From: Actinomycetota bacterium
GTDB taxonomy: Bacteria > Actinomycetota > Actinomycetes > Streptosporangiales > Streptosporangiaceae
Assembly (NCBI GenBank): GCA_003541285.1
Contig: DPMS01000738.1
Span: 1 to 7,971, forward strand
DNA length: 7,971 nucleotides
Reading direction: 5' to 3'
The notes under the pieces are model-generated. The model saw only the letters and a program-made list of their open reading frames with translations. It was not told the origin of the DNA and made no database searches. Of this stretch, positions 5,801 through 7,971 are shown piece by piece (positions within the stretch are counted from its first letter, which is position 1; each line of letters starts with the position of its first letter). Both the position numbers and the translations under genes were made by a program.

Positions 5801-6121
5801 CAAGCCCCGAAACGGCAGGTGTGAGTTACCGCTGGCCGCGCAAGCCGCTTGCCAGCACACCACCCAGAGCCGGCGATCCAGCGCCGCGGCGATGTGCCGC
5901 GGCGTGGGTGTAAGTGATCTTCACCGGTGCCGCAGGGTGACTGACGATCGGATCACGCTCCGCGACCAGCGCCGGTCCACGGCCGGTGCGCGATCCGCCG
6001 ATCTGGCGTCGCGGACTGACGTGACCCATGATGTCGTCAGCCTGACCGAATGGGCTGATATGAACGTCAGCCCGGTTCCTGCTCATCCGGCAAACACGGG
6101 CCTGCGCTGACGGCACATGCT
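5801..6121. other. Intergenic region between convergent hydrolase and VOC genes
   Basis: This gap separates two convergent genes. Short open frames exist on both strands (plus 5892-6110, minus 5826-6125), but neither resembles a protein family and their third-position G/C is weaker than in the real genes nearby. The region holds a strong hairpin at 5882-5904 and a concentration of the hexamer CTGACG, both listed separately. Confidence 0.45.
5882..5904. terminator. 9-bp GC hairpin, possible bidirectional terminator
   Basis: CGCCGCGGC (5882-5890) and GCCGCGGCG (5896-5904) are perfect inverted repeats around the loop GATGT. The hairpin is about 80 nt past the hydrolase stop and in the gap between convergent genes, so it could stop transcription from either side. 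Confidence 0.5.
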
Positions 6122-6137
6122 TCACCCGTCACTGACG
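5941..6137. repeat. Cluster of six CTGACG hexamers
   Basis: CTGACG occurs on the plus strand at 5941, 6016, 6107 and 6132, and as CGTCAG at 6035 and 6065. The copies at 6016-6021 and 6035-6040 form an inverted repeat with 13 bp between the arms. Elsewhere in the window I noticed only about four copies, so the density here is raised. Function unknown. Confidence 0.35.
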
Positions 6138-6472
6138 ACTTCGATGATCGCGATCGAGTTGCCGTCTGGATCCAGCACGACGGCCTTGCGGCCTGCATCG
6201 CCCTGTGGCTGGACCGGCCCGGTCGTCACACCTCGCGCCGCCAGGGCCGCGACTGCCTGTTCGATATCCGGCACGGCCATGGCCACGATGCTGTTGCCAG
6301 CGTGGTCCGCATCGCGGACGATGTACAGCCAGCCGCAACCGGCCACCTGCCACATCACTTCGGTCTCGTGCGCGACGACGTCGGCGGCCCGGGCGAAGAA
6401 GCGTTCATACCACGCTTGCGCTGCCGTGAAGTCGCTGACCGGGATACCCACGAAGAGCACATCGACATCCAT
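6122..6472 (-). CDS. VOC family protein (glyoxalase/bleomycin resistance fold)
   Basis: This 116-residue single-domain VOC protein starts with the first beta strand (DVLFVGIPVSDF) and the AWYERFF helix. It ends with the family's signature last strands, VVLDPDGNSIAIIEV, whose final Glu is a usual metal ligand. The helix IEQAVAALAARGV is also typical. The first-strand His ligand of true glyoxalases is not seen, so a glyoxalase I activity should not be assumed; VOC members include dioxygenases, epimerases and antibiotic-binding proteins. I chose the ATG at 6472 because the fold begins there. GAGG precedes it by only about 2 nt, which is short. The frame extends to a GTG at 6502, but those residues do not look like the domain. 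It is downstream of the ICMT-like gene on the same strand, with a gap of about 105 nt. Confidence 0.85.
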   Translation of the reverse strand: MDVDVLFVGIPVSDFTAAQAWYERFFARAADVVAHETEVMWQVAGCGWLYIVRDADHAGNSIVAMAVPDIEQAVAALAARGVTTGPVQPQGDAGRKAVVLDPDGNSIAIIEVVSDG

Positions 6473-6534
6473 CACCTCAGCTTGGCAGCGCCACTCACCC
6501 AAGTGCTGGAGGAAACACGGCAGGGGACCCAGCC

Positions 6535-6579
6535 AAACCCGGGGCTTGCATGGCGGTCACCGTGTGGAGGGCGGGGTTT
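6535..6579 (-). terminator. Weak inverted repeat after the ICMT-like gene
   Basis: AAACCC (6535-6540) and GGGTTT (6574-6579) could pair across 33 nt that themselves contain a small CGGT/ACCG hairpin. The right arm overlaps the TAA stop of the ICMT-like gene. It is a weak candidate for a terminator between that gene and the VOC gene. Confidence 0.2.
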
Positions 6580-7180
6580 ACCAGATGTGCGGAACGAGCC
6601 GTGGTCTGCCTTGGATGTATTCGCGGTAGCCGGGAAGGCTGGCGGTCAGCTCGCGTTCCTCTCCGCTGATGCGCGCGGTTATGCCGATGAGCGGCAGGAG
6701 CGCGCATGCCGCGATGCTCGCAATGTTGCTGGTGGCCAGGCCGATGCCGATCATTTCGAGCCACTGGCCGGTGTAGGAGGGGTGGCGTAGCCGGCGGTAG
6801 GGGCCCGAGCTGACGACGGCCTGGCCGGGCTGGACCAGCACGTGGCCCACGAAGTATGGGCCCAGGGTGATGATTGCCCATTGCCGCAGGGCGATGCCGG
6901 TGACGGTGACGGCGAGGCCGGTCACCTGGCAGGGCCTGCCCCATCGTGGGGGGATGCCGAGCCGGGGCAGCGCGGCGGCTGCGGCGAGCCCAGCGATGCC
7001 GGCCGGCCACCAGGTGAGCGCGAGCAGCCGCACCGAGGCGGGGTCGCGGTCGGATCTGGAGGCCAGCAGGGAGCGGTTGGTGCCGCGCCGCCGCTGGTGC
7101 ACCACCTCCACACCCTCCAGGACCCCCACGAGTTCCAGCATGGCGGCCGGCAGCAGAAGGCGCCGCGAGCGTGGTGACAT
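6578..7180 (-). CDS. Isoprenylcysteine carboxyl methyltransferase-like membrane protein
   Basis: This 200-residue protein has several hydrophobic segments: about 8-26, 51-72, 85-106 and 141-168. It carries the family signature GPYRRLRHPSYTG (126-138), the conserved methyl-donor and membrane-interface motif of ICMT and phospholipid methyltransferase relatives. The C-terminal EERELTASLPGYREY (174-188) followed by RPRLVPHIW is also characteristic. Bacterial members are SAM-dependent integral membrane methyltransferases whose substrates are mostly unknown; bacteria do not normally prenylate CaaX proteins, so the eukaryotic substrate should not be assumed. The ATG at 7180 has no strong ribosome binding site. 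Length fits the family. The VOC gene lies downstream on the same strand, but a shared transcript is uncertain. Confidence 0.88.
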   Translation of the reverse strand: MSPRSRRLLLPAAMLELVGVLEGVEVVHQRRRGTNRSLLASRSDRDPASVRLLALTWWPAGIAGLAAAAALPRLGIPPRWGRPCQVTGLAVTVTGIALRQWAIITLGPYFVGHVLVQPGQAVVSSGPYRRLRHPSYTGQWLEMIGIGLATSNIASIAACALLPLIGITARISGEERELTASLPGYREYIQGRPRLVPHIW

Positions 7181-7270
7181 GAGCTGAGTATCTCGCGGCG
7201 GGTCATGTCCGCGCGGCCCGTCCGGCCGGGGTCATGCATGCTGGCGTGATGTGACCGGCGGCCGGTTACG

Positions 7271-7318
7271 GGGGCCCGGGGACCGGCGGCATCCAGGGGC
7301 GGCTTGTCCCCAGGCCCC
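7271..7318. repeat. Inverted repeat with 13-nt GC-rich arms
   Basis: GGGGCCCGGGGAC (7271-7283) and GTCCCCAGGCCCC (7306-7318) are inverted repeats matching at 12 of 13 positions, separated by 22 nt. It lies about 250-290 nt past the MarR stop and upstream of the ICMT-like gene. It could be a terminator or an RNA structure; low base complexity lowers its weight. Confidence 0.45.
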
Positions 7319-7509
7319 GGCCCCGCTGAGCTGGACCGACCGCGTCCACACGATCTAGGCCCCGCCCGGCCAGCTGCGGGTGGCTATGGCGAACCCGGCC
7401 ACCCCCGCGGAACCGGTGAGCACCCAGCCGTCATGGCCTGCGGCGCCCCGCCCGACCTGACCGGGAACATCGCAACGATTGCCACCTGAACTGGTCATTC
7501 TGGGTGTTG

Positions 7510-7530
7510 AGCCCGGGAGGTAGCCCGGCT
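7510..7530 (-). terminator. Candidate terminator after the MarR gene
   Basis: CCGGG (7513-7517) pairs with CCCGG (7524-7528) around a 6-nt loop. The stem extends by two pairs (A7510-T7530, G7511-C7529) past one bulged base. It begins about 33 nt past the MarR stop in the direction of transcription. Confidence 0.4.
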
Positions 7531-7563
7531 GGTTCGCACACCTCGTTCGGGCGCGGATTTAGT

Positions 7564-7971
7564 TCAGCCGCCGACCGTCCCCTGCGGATCAGTACGGGTG
7601 CTGGTCCGGATGCGGCTGGAAAGCTGGTGGAGCTGGCGGATGGCGGTGTAGCCGAGGTGGCTGGCGAAGTGACGTTCAACTGAGTCGAGGTAGGCCGGCT
7701 GTGCTACCTCGAATGCTTTCTCGCCTGCCGGTGTGAGCGCCGCGTAGACAGTGCGGCGGTCGGCGGGGTCGCGTTCGCGGCGCAGGAGACCGCGTTCTTC
7801 CAGTCGGTCGACGGTCTTGGTGACCGCGCTCTTGGCGATGGTCAGGATGGAGGCGATGTCCACCATCCGCAGGCGGCCTCCGGGCGCCATGGCGACCTGG
7901 CAGAGCACCAGATTCTCGGCAAGCGTGAGCCCCGCGGCGGCCTGCAGGTCCCGGTTGAGCAGGATCCGCAC
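7564..7971 (-). CDS. MarR family transcriptional regulator, 5' partial
   Basis: The visible 135 residues hold a MarR-type winged helix. The helix-turn-helix is about residues 34-58 (RLRMVDIASILTIAKSAVTK then VDRLE), followed by the wing LLRRERDPADRRTVYAALTP and the helix beginning AGEKAF. The wing's DPADRR motif is highly characteristic. The frame is still open at the window edge and the family normally has roughly 20-35 further N-terminal residues forming the first dimerisation helix, so the GTG at 7971 is probably internal (RILLNRDL reads as mid-helix) and the true start lies outside. The protein should be a dimeric repressor responding to a small molecule. Its target cannot be seen here; the genes beyond the right edge are the best candidates. 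Confidence 0.9.
   Translation of the reverse strand: MRILLNRDLQAAAGLTLAENLVLCQVAMAPGGRLRMVDIASILTIAKSAVTKTVDRLEERGLLRRERDPADRRTVYAALTPAGEKAFEVAQPAYLDSVERHFASHLGYTAIRQLHQLSSRIRTSTRTDPQGTVGG

Larger units (their letters stand above)
7181..7563. other. Intergenic region between ICMT-like and MarR genes
   Basis: No gene is supported; a short plus frame at 7304-7489 is Pro/Gly/Ala-rich and is best read as GC-rich noise. The region contains a 13-bp palindrome, ACCGGCGGCCGGT (7254-7266), 74 bp upstream of the ICMT-like start, a longer inverted repeat (7271-7318) and a hairpin close to the MarR stop. It should include the ICMT-like promoter, but no clear -35/-10 pair was recognised. Confidence 0.45.

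Noticed and set aside
5826..6125. Minus-strand 99-codon frame and plus-strand 72-codon frame in the hydrolase-VOC gap
   Set aside because: Neither resembles a family. Third-position G/C is weaker than in the neighbouring genes, and the two overlap each other.
7304..7489. Plus-strand 61-codon frame
   Set aside because: It is a Pro/Gly/Ala-rich translation with no start signal, within a GC-rich non-coding gap.

Overview
The window is high-GC DNA with strong G/C preference at third codon positions, GTG starts and weak or absent Shine-Dalgarno sequences. It most likely comes from an actinomycete (Streptomyces or Streptosporangiales type). I see no rRNA, tRNA, CRISPR array, intact transposase or phage gene. 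It reads as an accessory chromosomal stretch of single genes and divergent pairs, several of them decayed.

Layout: (1) 175-1299, minus, an EcsC-family protein. (2) 1515-~2030, minus, an unrecognised hypothetical protein whose coding signal extends past every usable start codon. (3) 2089-~2396, minus, a remnant of an SRPBCC-type protein, 5'-truncated and frameshifted. (4) 2398-2838, minus, a single-domain cupin, divergent from (5) 2922-3575, plus, a TetR-family repressor; the gap between them holds two abutting 15-bp operator-like repeats. (6) 3576-4203, no convincing gene, but several hairpins including a 61-nt three-tier imperfect palindrome. (7) 4204-4773, plus, a protein with two YCII-like domains, followed by a terminator-like hairpin. 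(8) 5107-5800, plus, an alpha/beta hydrolase interrupted by a one-base insertion. (9) 5801-6121, non-coding, with a 9-bp-stem hairpin and a cluster of CTGACG hexamers. (10) 6122-6472, minus, a VOC/glyoxalase-fold protein. (11) 6578-7180, minus, an isoprenylcysteine carboxyl methyltransferase-like membrane protein. (12) 7181-7563, non-coding, with long GC-rich inverted repeats. (13) 7564-7971, minus, a MarR-family regulator cut by the window edge.

The genes do not form one pathway. The only clear functional unit is the TetR/cupin divergent pair, where the repressor probably controls itself and the cupin from the shared operator. The other small enzymes (YCII, hydrolase, VOC, ICMT-like) are typical dispersed actinomycete accessory genes with no visible shared substrate.

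The most notable features are three broken or start-less reading frames within about 3.3 kb (possible gene decay or base-level sequence errors), the tandem operator and the 61-nt palindrome. I found no convincing new multi-gene system.
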